A stretch of DNA of 22,590 bases from a virus: IMG/VR virus record IMGVR_UViG_3300023500_000032, positions 1-22,590 of that record, one strand, 5' to 3'. The position numbers were made by a program, and so were the translations under genes. Shown piece after piece: positions 4,737-11,012 of the stretch. The notes under the pieces were generated by a model, which worked only from the letters and a program-made list of their open reading frames with translations, was not told where the DNA came from and made no database searches. Position 1 is the stretch's first letter. Every line of letters starts with the position of its first letter.

Positions 4737-4891
4737 AAGAAAAACAAGTGTGCGATTGCTGTTTGCGTCTTAATGCAGCAACAGAGATGGGAAAATATAA
4801 AGGGCGCGATTACTGTCTTGAGTGCATTAAAGACGCGCGTATCTTAAAGATGAACGTTAAAGATGAGCTGGGGGTGTTGGATGAAAGTTAA
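4733..4891 (+). CDS. Small zinc-ribbon-like protein (52 aa)
   Basis: ATG at 4733 overlaps the upstream stop (ATGA). Two CX2C pairs, C7-X2-C10 (CDCC) and C28-X2-C31 (CLEC), are separated by 17 residues with a GKYKGRDY turn, a typical zinc-ribbon layout. A helical tail follows (IKDARILKMNVKDEL). It is distinct from the two 61-aa CX2C proteins. Such phage ribbons often serve as host or transcription-modifying peptides; this is inference. It overlaps the start of the next gene by 11 bases. Confidence 0.7.
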   Translation: MKEKQVCDCCLRLNAATEMGKYKGRDYCLECIKDARILKMNVKDELGVLDES

Positions 4892-5156
4892 AAGTAAAAT
4901 TAGACTATGGGTATATGAAAAAGATGGAAGCTATTCGTTGTACGGATTTCATAGCGATTACGACAGTAGCTCGATTGGGGTGTGTATGACACCAGAAGAT
5001 GAGCCTTTTATTGTAGATGTAGAGGTAGATTTTGCAGAGGATAAAGGCAGAAAAAATGCTTTAAGCGCATTTGATCGTAAAATTGCAGATGCATTGCAAA
5101 AAGTTGAAATTGCAAAGGAAGCCAAACAGCGTTTTCTAGCAATAAGTGCAGAATAA
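4881..5156 (+). CDS. Phage protein of unknown function (91 aa)
   Basis: The ATG at 4881 has GGGGG six bases upstream; an in-frame start 18 bases earlier has no site. The N-terminus is strand-rich (KIRLWVYEKDGSYSLYGF), the middle acidic (VDVEVDFAEDKGRK), and the C-terminal third a long charged helix (DRKIADALQKVEIAKEAKQRF). No family recognised. Confidence 0.7.
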   Translation: MKVKSKIRLWVYEKDGSYSLYGFHSDYDSSSIGVCMTPEDEPFIVDVEVDFAEDKGRKNALSAFDRKIADALQKVEIAKEAKQRFLAISAE

Positions 5157-5167
5157 AGGGGGCTGAT

Positions 5168-5266
5168 ATGATTGAACTAATCATAGGCACACTGGCATCA
5201 ATAGCTGTAGTATTTCTTATGGCATTCGCGCATTTTTTGGTGTTTGGAGGTGATGACGATCTATAA
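5168..5266 (+). CDS. Single-TM micropeptide (32 aa)
   Basis: ATG preceded by AAAGGGGG. Residues 2-26 are almost entirely hydrophobic (IELIIGTLASIAVVFLMAF) and the end is acidic (GGDDDL), the pattern of a one-TM inner-membrane micropeptide with acidic tail. It overlaps the next gene. Function unknown; small TM phage peptides can affect lysis timing, superinfection or membrane enzymes. Confidence 0.6.
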   Translation: MIELIIGTLASIAVVFLMAFAHFLVFGGDDDL

Positions 5267-5459
5267 CTCTATAAAATCAAAGTATGAAATAGCTAGTTAT
5301 AATTATAACAAGTGGCTGAATATATCATATTTGGAATCAGAATGCGAAAAGAATGGCAAGTCTATATTACAAGTTAAGGATTTAGTTTCATATTTTAATG
5401 GGAAAGTGGATGCTTATTCAGAAACAATGATAATTATCAGCAAAGGGGGCAAGCGATGA
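5253..5459 (+). CDS. Small protein of unknown function (68 aa)
   Basis: The start is uncertain: GGAGG ends two bases before the ATG at 5253, which is unusually close; a TTG at 5244 or GTG at 5250 could be used instead. The protein starts MTIYNSIKSKYEI, is rich in Tyr, Asn and Lys, and ends KGGKR; mixed helices and strands, no motif. It overlaps the TM micropeptide and the next gene (ATGA). Confidence 0.6.
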   Translation: MTIYNSIKSKYEIASYNYNKWLNISYLESECEKNGKSILQVKDLVSYFNGKVDAYSETMIIISKGGKR

Positions 5460-5608
5460 GTAGCCAAAAAGAAACGCTATGCGGGAATCACTGGCTTGAG
5501 TCTGGAAGCCCGTTCAAAGAGTTGATTGAGGAGGTGGCGCAATTTTCAGCGGGTGATAAGAGCTTTTCAGCGAGATTAGAGAAAGAATTAAGGGAGAAGA
5601 AGAAATGA
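5456..5608 (+). CDS. Small protein of unknown function (50 aa)
   Basis: ATG overlaps the preceding stop and the stop overlaps the annealing protein's start, both ATGA, with GGGGGC as ribosome site. The sequence has a Trp and Cys near the start (LCGNHWLESGSPF) and an acidic then basic helix to the end (RLEKELREKKK). Its tie to the annealing gene may mean co-regulation with recombination. Confidence 0.6.
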   Translation: MSSQKETLCGNHWLESGSPFKELIEEVAQFSAGDKSFSARLEKELREKKK

Positions 5609-6270
5609 GTAATAAATTAAAAGCGGCAGAACAAACAGAAATTACGCAAGTAACACCAATGTCAATGATTAAAGAAGGTATGCAGCAAGATAATGTTGAC
5701 GTTGGAAAAATGGAGAAGCTCTGGGAGTTACAGCAACAATATGAAGCAACGCAGGCACGTAAAGCATTCGTATCAGCTATGGCGAAGTTTCGCGAAGAAT
5801 GTCCAGCTATTGTTAAAACAAAGCAGGCGCATAATTCTAAATATGCAGGACTAGCAGAAACACTAGCGCAGATTAAAACTATCGAGTCAGAGTGTGGCTT
5901 ATCTCATTCATGGCGAACAGATAGCAAGGGCGGAACTGTTGAAGTGACTTGTGTTGTGACCCATTCGCAAGGGCATAGCGAGCAAACCACGCTTATTGCA
6001 GAACCCGACAAGTCAGGAAGCAAGAATAGCATTCAGGCTATCGGTTCAAGCGTCACATACTTACAACGTTATACATTGTTTTCGTTGCTCGGCTTGGCAT
6101 CAAGTGAGGATGATATTGATGGTAATGCAAAGCACTTTGACGGCGATGTTGTAGCTGCATTTCAGGAAGCATTAAGCAAACAAGTATTGCGTAGTATTTG
6201 GGCTTCATTAAGTCCAGCGCAACAAAAACAACATCGTGATGATTTAGATGTAAGGCTGGGTGAACTATAA
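5605..6270 (+). CDS. erf: ERF-family single-strand DNA annealing protein (221 aa)
   Basis: The core of the Erf family is visible at residues ~70-175: KQAHNSKYAGLAETLAQIK, then SLGLSH-like ECGLSHSW, and the hallmark GSSVTYLQRYTLFSLLGL followed by an acidic SSEDDIDGN. In P22 and relatives this protein coats single strands and anneals complementary ends during homologous recombination and genome circularisation. Length (221) fits the family. It is coupled to the nuclease downstream (TAATG), a pairing that forms a two-component recombination system. The C-terminal 45 residues (QEALSKQVLRSIW...) are variable in the family. Confidence 0.9.
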   Translation: MSNKLKAAEQTEITQVTPMSMIKEGMQQDNVDVGKMEKLWELQQQYEATQARKAFVSAMAKFREECPAIVKTKQAHNSKYAGLAETLAQIKTIESECGLSHSWRTDSKGGTVEVTCVVTHSQGHSEQTTLIAEPDKSGSKNSIQAIGSSVTYLQRYTLFSLLGLASSEDDIDGNAKHFDGDVVAAFQEALSKQVLRSIWASLSPAQQKQHRDDLDVRLGEL

Positions 6271-7034
6271 TGCGCGAACATACCAAGATGCCAGACGAGG
6301 AATACTTCAAGATCAAAGCTGCATCATGTTCTCTGCTCAAACGTTTGGGGTGTCCTGCAAAGGCACTCATCCCGTTTAAACCAACGCAGGCAATGCAGTT
6401 GGGGACGCTTATCCATTGTACGGTGCTTGAACCTGATGAGTTTGATTCACGTTATATTGTTGCGCCAAAGATTAACAAACGCACAAAAGTAGGCAAAGAG
6501 GAGTGGGCTGCATTTGTGGAGAATAACAAAGCTAAGACCGTTATCACCATGGAGGACTATGATATATCACACTACATTGCAAGGTGCGTTATGGCACATT
6601 CTGTAGCGTCTGACTTTCTTTCTGGTGGTGAAGCAGAGCGCGTGTTTCAATGGGAAGATGACAACACTGGCATTAAATGCAAAGGCAAAGCAGATTATGT
6701 GAAAGGTAATGTTATTGTTGACTTGAAAACAGCGGCAGATTGTAGTACTGCTGGATTTAGTCGGGCATGTGCTAATTTTGGCTATCACATGCAAGATGCT
6801 CATTATTCTAACGGCTCTGAATGTGACCAGTTTATATTCGTTGTCGTGGAAACTTCATACCCGTTTGTTGTGAGTGTGTACGAGCTTGATGATGATGCGA
6901 AAGAAATCGGCAAACGTGCTATTGAAGAAAATATAAGCCGTTATGTCGAATTGAATATGTTTGATGGATGGGAAGATGGTTATAATGATGACCAGACAAT
7001 AACAAAACTATCATTACCAGCATGGGTAAAATAA
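6270..7034 (+). CDS. RecE-like PD-(D/E)XK exonuclease (254 aa)
   Basis: Residues 42-60 (MQLGTLIHCTVLEPDEF) match the conserved start of the RecE-C/exodeoxyribonuclease VIII-like family. Probable metal-binding and catalytic residues: H49, E123, D142 (KADYV), D151 and K153 (IVDLKT), with a downstream Q175-D176-A-H-Y179 element matching the Qxxx(Y) motif. It would degrade one strand of double-stranded ends to give 3' tails for the annealing protein next door. Start at 6270 shares one base with the upstream stop. Family and role are confident; the direction of digestion is by analogy. Confidence 0.85.
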   Translation: MREHTKMPDEEYFKIKAASCSLLKRLGCPAKALIPFKPTQAMQLGTLIHCTVLEPDEFDSRYIVAPKINKRTKVGKEEWAAFVENNKAKTVITMEDYDISHYIARCVMAHSVASDFLSGGEAERVFQWEDDNTGIKCKGKADYVKGNVIVDLKTAADCSTAGFSRACANFGYHMQDAHYSNGSECDQFIFVVVETSYPFVVSVYELDDDAKEIGKRAIEENISRYVELNMFDGWEDGYNDDQTITKLSLPAWVK

Positions 7035-7046
7035 AGGAGAGTAGAA

Positions 7047-7493
7047 ATGAATATATACAGTTTTACAGGGCGTTTGGCACGAGATAGTGAGACACGTTTT
7101 ACACCAGGCGGCATGGCTATTTGCTCTTTTTCAGTGGCAGTGGACTATGGTTTTGGAGAAAATAAAGGCACGAACTGGTTGCGTTGTTCTTTATTTGGTA
7201 AACGTGCCGAAGGTCAATTGCCTAAATATTTAGTGAAGGGTACACAAGTTGCTATTAGTGGTGAGTTACGTATTCGTGAATATGATGATAAAGAAGGCAA
7301 TAAGCGTACGTCCGTCGAAGTGTCTGTGGATAAACTAGACTTGATTGGTGGTCGCACCGAGCAGCAAGGCAATAACGCTCCACAAAGACCGCAGCAATAT
7401 CAACACATGCCAGCGCAAGGCGAACAGCCGTATAGGCAAGGCACAGACCCTTTTGCAGATAATGTGGTTGTAGATGATGATATTCCTTTTTGA
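7047..7493 (+). CDS. ssb: Single-stranded DNA-binding protein (148 aa)
   Basis: AAAGGAG precedes the ATG. The N-terminal OB fold (residues 1-105) begins MNIYSFTGRLARDSETRFTP and contains FSVAVDYG and a NWLRCSLFGKRAE block. A Gln/Pro-rich linker (about 107-138) leads to the acidic tail DDDIPF, the signature tip that recruits repair and replication partners. It is placed directly after the annealing and nuclease genes as the third part of the recombination cassette. Confidence 0.95.
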   Translation: MNIYSFTGRLARDSETRFTPGGMAICSFSVAVDYGFGENKGTNWLRCSLFGKRAEGQLPKYLVKGTQVAISGELRIREYDDKEGNKRTSVEVSVDKLDLIGGRTEQQGNNAPQRPQQYQHMPAQGEQPYRQGTDPFADNVVVDDDIPF

Positions 7494-7590
7494 CATAAGA
7501 AAGCGCGTTATGTCAGAAAGTTGGTAGTTTTGAATATAAGCAATCGGTCAGATGTTTTGAAATAGTCTGACGCTGGATAACGTAACCAGC
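7491..7590 (+). other. Three successive stem-loops between ssb and the next gene
   Basis: TGACATAA/TTATGTCA (7491-7515, starting in the ssb stop codon), GTCAGA/TCTGAC (7547-7571) and GCTGG/CCAGC (7572-7590). The last is followed by ATTTTACT, too weak a U run for a confident terminator. They may attenuate transcription or protect the mRNA 3' end. Confidence 0.45.
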
Positions 7591-7613
7591 ATTTTACTAA
7601 AGGAGCGTAACAA

Positions 7614-7937
7614 ATGACAGAAGAACAAGATATTGAGAATAAGATACAAGATAAAAGATTGAATGCGCCACGACTATGCCCCAATGATATTGATGAGGTA
7701 ATTGTCGGGGAAACTTTCACGGTACTGCCGAGTGGCAAGTGTATGGTATGTGAATTAACGTTAAAAAACGGGTTTACAGTTCGCGGCGAATCTGCGACAG
7801 TGAGTAAAGAAAACTTTGATGAAGAAATTGGTCATTCTATTTCTAGGAAAGACGCTCGAAACAAGATATGGGGATTTGAAGGCTATCTATTACAGCAACA
7901 TATTTTTGATAGCTCTTTAAATTCTGAATATATCTAA
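7614..7937 (+). CDS. N4 gp49 / Sf6 gp66-family protein (107 aa)
   Basis: AAAGGAG lies before the ATG. The body fits the phage gp49/gp66 family: RLNAPRLCPNDIDEVI, a central CELTLKNGFTVRGESA and ENFDEEIGHSISRKDARNKIWGFEGYLL, in the usual order. Family members are small early proteins of N4-like and P22-like phages of unknown function. The 38-residue N-terminal extension is acidic and lysine rich. The gene stands somewhat apart, after the hairpins following ssb. Confidence 0.85.
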   Translation: MTEEQDIENKIQDKRLNAPRLCPNDIDEVIVGETFTVLPSGKCMVCELTLKNGFTVRGESATVSKENFDEEIGHSISRKDARNKIWGFEGYLLQQHIFDSSLNSEYI

Positions 7938-7974
7938 ATAAAAAGCCTGCGCAGTTGGCAACATTATGTGCAGC

Positions 7975-8029
7975 TGCTGCATATTCTGCAACAACTGCTA
8001 TCATAGGCAATAGAAAAAGGGAGATTGAT
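7975..8029 (+). repeat. Third, diverged copy of the leader element
   Basis: CTGCATATTCTGCAACAA then AAAAAGGGAGATTGATATG align with the leaders ending at 3379 and 4228 over about 56 bp, with substitutions in the middle. The five-codon minigene ATG of those copies is lost (ATAG instead). It supplies the ribosome site for the gene at 8030. Confidence 0.55.
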
Positions 8030-8374
8030 ATGACTAAAGAACAAAAACTTAAATGCAACCTTGCAGCCGCTGAATTTCTTGGACAGAGCATAACACTATG
8101 TGATAATGGTGATGTTATATTCATACCAATTAAACTTCTCGGGGTTGATACTACGACCGAGTTTAACATATTCACCAACCCTGCCGATTGCCTTGCCGTG
8201 GTTAAGAAACTTGGGGAGCAGTGCGTTGATATTCTTAACGTTGCTAATGATAAATTTGAAATGACGGGGTGGCAATTCTATGACTGCGAGAATGAGATTG
8301 AAGGTACAAAATACGACACATACGAAGAAGCAGTAAGCGCGGCTTGTTTAGATATTAAAGGAGGAAGAGAGTGA
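8030..8374 (+). CDS. Phage ABA-sandwich-like protein (114 aa)
   Basis: ATG at 8030 with AAAAAGGGAG; an upstream in-frame ATG at 7955 would read through the leader element and is not preferred. The protein shows FNIFTNPADCLAVVKKLGEQ, a strand (KFEMTGWQFYDCENE) and DTYEEAVSAACLDI, the layout of the phage ABA sandwich domain. A similar layout is seen in the leftward gene at 2317-2631. Contains five Cys. Function unknown. Confidence 0.75.
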   Translation: MTKEQKLKCNLAAAEFLGQSITLCDNGDVIFIPIKLLGVDTTTEFNIFTNPADCLAVVKKLGEQCVDILNVANDKFEMTGWQFYDCENEIEGTKYDTYEEAVSAACLDIKGGRE

Positions 8375-8466
8375 TGACTAAAGAATACATAATGCAGCGC
8401 ATAAAATGGCATGAAGAAGAAATCATTAAGCTTGAGCGTGAGCTGCGTGAGATAGCTAATAAATGA
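8374..8466 (+). CDS. Coiled-coil micropeptide (30 aa)
   Basis: AAGGAGG lies nine bases before the ATG, and the start overlaps the upstream stop (TGATG). The peptide is one charged amphipathic helix (RIKWHEEEIIKLERELREI). Such peptides often act by binding another coiled coil. The strong ribosome site supports translation; function unknown. Confidence 0.6.
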   Translation: MTKEYIMQRIKWHEEEIIKLERELREIANK

Positions 8467-8588
8467 AGTCATGGGATGATGTAAACACAATAGCCGACTA
8501 CTACCTGTCATGGGTAGTAGGGGCAATGATGTGGTATGACATTGTTGCTTTTAATTATTCAACGCCTTATGAATTGTTGCGTTTTTAG
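8463..8588 (+). CDS. Small aromatic-rich protein, last gene of the rightward operon (41 aa)
   Basis: ATGA overlap with the coiled-coil peptide. The product begins MKSWDDVNTIADYYLSW and is rich in Trp/Tyr, ending PYELLRF, with one hydrophobic stretch (WVVGAMMWYDIVAF). It runs 38 bases into the 3' end of the convergent holin gene. The alternative is that only a stem-loop spacer lies here; coupling to the previous gene is the main support. Confidence 0.45.
   Translation: MKSWDDVNTIADYYLSWVVGAMMWYDIVAFNYSTPYELLRF
8498..8520. other. Perfect 8-bp stem-loop between convergent operons
   Basis: CTACTACC, loop TGTCATG, GGTAGTAG. It lies 31 bp beyond the stop of the leftward late operon and within the last rightward ORF. 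Neither strand has a U run after it, so it is not a standard intrinsic terminator, though it may slow polymerase or stabilise the late mRNA 3' end. Confidence 0.5.
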
Positions 8589-9075
8589 CTGCGCTGCTTG
8601 CGGATGATCCAAAGTAGTAATTGCCAACTTGCACAAGTAATGCAGTTAATGCGCCCAGGAGTATGTTAATTGGCTGCATAGCTTTGTCTTGTATATCAGC
8701 AAATGCAATCATGCCAAGCACGGCAAAGAAACCGATCACCACTACACAAGCCAACACCTTAGGAGCATTGTCCCCGGTCTTAATTTCGCGTTCGCGTGCG
8801 TTGCTTCTGTCGCCTGCATTGATACGCTGTACATCAATACCAAGTTTTTCCATATCAAGTTTGAATTGATTATCAGCCTGCTTGAGTTTTAGCATATCTG
8901 CTGGTGTTGCTGATTGCATAGCTTTGGCGAGCTGGGCTTCTTCGTTGCCTGATTTTGGTGTGATACCAATAGCTGTGAGTCCTGCCGATACTGCCATGCC
9001 CGCAATGGGCGAGCCTACCGCGCTTGCAAGCATTGGTGCTACTGTGGCTAGAGTTTCTTTCCAATCAAATGACAT
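8551..9075 (-). CDS. Holin, three-TM GTA-type family (174 aa)
   Basis: GGGAG lies nine bases before the ATG at 9075. The N-terminus is hydrophobic with Gly and Ala (ETLATVAPMLASAVGSPIAG). A conserved soluble stretch follows (SATPADMLKLKQADNQF, DVQRINAGDRSNARE), then TM segments VLACVVVIGFFAVLGMIAF and ILLGALTALLVQVGNYYFG, ending FGSSASSAAKN. This is the order and wording of the GTA_holin_3TM-type family. Holins make lethal inner-membrane holes that release the lysozyme. The gene is the last of the late operon, not directly adjacent to the lysozyme at 10590. Other small membrane proteins at 11005 and 11361 might act as antiholin or further holins. Confidence 0.85.
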   Translation of the reverse strand: MSFDWKETLATVAPMLASAVGSPIAGMAVSAGLTAIGITPKSGNEEAQLAKAMQSATPADMLKLKQADNQFKLDMEKLGIDVQRINAGDRSNAREREIKTGDNAPKVLACVVVIGFFAVLGMIAFADIQDKAMQPINILLGALTALLVQVGNYYFGSSASSAAKNATIHKALNN

Positions 9076-9076
9076 A

Positions 9077-9235
9077 TCATAACACTCCCTTATTATACAT
9101 AACTTTATTAGCAATTCGGTTTAATGTATTTTTGTCTGTAATCCCTTTTTTGCGCCACTTATCTTTAATGATATTGCGCTTTGAAATTAGCAAACGCATC
9201 CGCGCCAACCCTCCGTCAAGCACTAAACTTCCCAT
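9077..9235 (-). CDS. Small basic protein of unknown function (52 aa)
   Basis: ATG at 9235 follows AGGAG by seven bases; the longer open frame upstream does not have a better site. The product starts MGSLVLDGGLARMRLLISKR and is strongly basic in its second half (KDKWRKKGITDKN). Its stop is one base from the holin start. The short Gly-Gly N-terminus and cationic body suggest an interaction partner of a membrane or fibre protein, which is only a guess. Confidence 0.6.
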   Translation of the reverse strand: MGSLVLDGGLARMRLLISKRNIIKDKWRKKGITDKNTLNRIANKVMYNKGVL

Positions 9236-9245
9236 GTCTAATCTC

Positions 9246-9533
9246 CTATAATGGCTTAGGATACTTGGCTTTGATTGCAATACGCGTGTCATATTCTGTT
9301 GTAGTGCCATCTCGCATATCATTGAAACGCTTGTCATCCCAATGCACCATCTTATATTCAGCCGCCCTATCGCGTTGATATTGTGTAGCATCATGCAATA
9401 AGTTCAGCACTGCAAGTTCAGCGTCCACTTTTAAGTTGTCAAGAATGACTACTTTGCCCTCAATATCTTTAGCTATGCCGTCTTCAATAAAAGACGTGGT
9501 TGGGTGTGTTGCATATATCGCCTTATCTCTCAT
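9246..9533 (-). CDS. XkdW-like tail-associated protein, diverged copy (95 aa)
   Basis: AGGAGGT is the ribosome site for ATG at 9533. The C-terminal half has ATQYQRDRAAEYKMV, DGTTTEYDTRIAI and KYPKPL, which match the gene at 11687 (ATQYQRDRVYP, NSTTTWKDAI, RIPKPL). The central QLDMQYHD of that copy is replaced by WDDKRFNDM. Both resemble XkdW/small tail proteins that follow phage fibre genes. As in the other copy, this gene directly follows a fibre gene, so an assembly or attachment role for the collagen-like fibre is inferred. Confidence 0.75.
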   Translation of the reverse strand: MRDKAIYATHPTTSFIEDGIAKDIEGKVVILDNLKVDAELAVLNLLHDATQYQRDRAAEYKMVHWDDKRFNDMRDGTTTEYDTRIAIKAKYPKPL

Positions 9534-9534
9534 T

Positions 9535-10515
9535 TTAATCTACCTCCTCAATGATTATAGTTGATGTGACTCGCGCAACCGCGCCAAAGTTATTATCAGC
9601 GAAAGTTCTCTGATTGTACAATATTTGCGCAGTTTTCCCCAAAATAGTTGCTGTATAAGTTAGAGGAGATACAGACGAAGGTGAGTCTATGTATTCATAA
9701 TGACACGTGTCTGGTGTAGCCCAATATCCATTTGAGATTGTAGCCATGCCTAGCAGTCGATACCCCGCGGGTGCGGGTATGCCAATATCGACACCATTTC
9801 TGCGCATGCCGAAAACTGCGGCTGGGGATGCTAGATTGTCGCTTTCTCCATGCCAGCGGACACTAACCTTAATACGCTTGGTTGCACTGCTGGGTGTTAT
9901 TGTAGCTGCTAACCCAACAATGTCGGCTCTTACGTCTGCTAATAAAGATTGGCTTGATGCTGTATTTAGATGTGTTTGCACTGGGGCTTGATTTGATGCA
10001 CCTGCAACACCTTGAATGCCCTGCGCCCCATCTGCGCCCGCAACACCCTGAATACCCTGAATACCCTGAATACCCTGCATGCCTTGAGCACCATCGGCAC
10101 CAACGGCACCTGTCGCACCATCTGCGCCCGCAGCACCGACGGGCAATACTGCCACGGCTGTCGTGTCAAGAATTGTGACATCTGTTAATTCAATCGCGCC
10201 AGTGCCAGCAGGTAAATCCCAAGTCTCTACCCAAGGAGCAACACCTGCTAAGTTGAAAACAGCTTTATATGCTATACTTAAAACGTCATGCCCTGCCCCG
10301 TTTGTCGGAGCAAGAGATATAGCAACCGCGTTTCCAGCATTATCAACAATCTTACCGTTGAGAACTTTCACAATTATTTCAATTGGGAGCACTTTCACTC
10401 TACCTGATGGCGCATCATATTCAAAAACGCCATTGGGGATTATTGTGATAGTCCCGCTTAAAGTAACACCCGATGCGGATTCGATGTTTGACGTGACTGT
10501 TTGAATAGTTTCCAT
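9535..10515 (-). CDS. Collagen-like tail fibre protein (326 aa)
   Basis: Residues 1-125 are strand-rich with many Val and Ile; residues about 127-171 are uninterrupted Gly-X-Y triplets (GAAGADGATGAVGADGAQ..., GIQGIQGIQGVAG), and residues 175-326 form a C-terminal beta domain (HWRWHGESD-like VRWHGESDNL, ending IIIEEVD). Collagen-like triple helices are common shafts in phage fibres. A trimer with N-terminal anchor, triple-helix shaft and C-terminal receptor tip is inferred. The ATG at 10515 follows GAGGT at long spacing. Fibre 2 of the window (fibre 1 is at 12049). Confidence 0.85.
   Translation of the reverse strand: METIQTVTSNIESASGVTLSGTITIIPNGVFEYDAPSGRVKVLPIEIIVKVLNGKIVDNAGNAVAISLAPTNGAGHDVLSIAYKAVFNLAGVAPWVETWDLPAGTGAIELTDVTILDTTAVAVLPVGAAGADGATGAVGADGAQGMQGIQGIQGIQGVAGADGAQGIQGVAGASNQAPVQTHLNTASSQSLLADVRADIVGLAATITPSSATKRIKVSVRWHGESDNLASPAAVFGMRRNGVDIGIPAPAGYRLLGMATISNGYWATPDTCHYEYIDSPSSVSPLTYTATILGKTAQILYNQRTFADNNFGAVARVTSTIIIEEVD
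10045..10080 (-). repeat. Tandem 9-bp repeat within the collagen-like region
   Basis: ACCCTGAAT three times and ACCCTGCAT once, in direct succession, each encoding Gly-Ile-Gln or Gly-Met-Gln. Slippage or recombination would lengthen or shorten the shaft without a frameshift. Confidence 0.85.
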
Positions 10516-10517
10516 GA

Positions 10518-10580
10518 TTATTTCTTACCTCTCGATTTACAATACCAATTTATCAATTCGTCATGTGCTTCTTTGCTCAT
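10518..10580 (-). CDS. Possible micropeptide between lysozyme and fibre (20 aa)
   Basis: ATG at 10580 with AAGGA four bases upstream; the frame begins MSKEAHDELINW and ends SRGKK, with its stop two bases before the fibre start. It is charged and contains one Cys. It may be a leader that helps translate the fibre gene rather than a functional peptide. It is too short to judge by composition. Confidence 0.4.
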   Translation of the reverse strand: MSKEAHDELINWYCKSRGKK

Positions 10581-10589
10581 ATCTTCCTT

Positions 10590-11012
10590 TCAATCCGTGT
10601 TTATGTAATAACCTAAGCGCATTTGCGAGCTTAGTTCTTTTGCCCTACTTCCAACTTGTCGCGCCCATTTACTATCCAGCATCTGCACGGCAGCTTCGTT
10701 ATAGTCATGTATAAACAATGCATCAATCATCTTCTTAAAGCCCTTAAAGCGGCTTATACCCATGTTAAAGACCATGTTGATTAAGCAATCAAGCCGCGCG
10801 TCATGTAATGAATTGAATGCTGGGAAATTGGATAGTAATTCCTCGCGGGCAATCTTAATATCATTTTCCAACATCATTAAAGCTTCGCATTCTGTAATGC
10901 CTACATCATCTAAGTTTCTTCCACATCCGATGGTTGACTTACCGACAGTGTCAGTATACGGCTTTAAACGCATGCCTTCATGTCGTGTTAATTGTACTGT
11001 TAGTTTAGTCAT
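10590..11012 (-). CDS. T4-type lysozyme, glycoside hydrolase 24 (140 aa)
   Basis: Starting at ATG 11012, Glu12, Asp21 and Thr27 fall where T4 lysozyme has Glu11, Asp20 and Thr26, in RHEGMRLKPYTDTVGKSTIG. Family blocks CGRNLDD, ARLDCLINMVFNMGISRFKGF and KWARQVGSRAKEL are present. It hydrolyses the MurNAc-GlcNAc bond of peptidoglycan. There is no signal peptide, so it relies on the holin. An alternative ATG seven codons upstream (11033) has no ribosome site. The start overlaps the upstream stop by eight bases (ATGACTAA). Confidence 0.95.
   Translation of the reverse strand: MTKLTVQLTRHEGMRLKPYTDTVGKSTIGCGRNLDDVGITECEALMMLENDIKIAREELLSNFPAFNSLHDARLDCLINMVFNMGISRFKGFKKMIDALFIHDYNEAAVQMLDSKWARQVGSRAKELSSQMRLGYYINTD

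Noticed and set aside
8498-8520. Intrinsic terminator for the late operon
   Set aside because: The stem is good, but no U tract follows on either strand, so I record it only as a stem-loop.
9954-10181. Frames opposite or shifted against the collagen-like region
   Set aside because: Shadows of the 9-bp Gly-X-Y repeats; composition (Pro/Glu/Tyr or Val/Phe/Arg runs) is an effect of the repeat.
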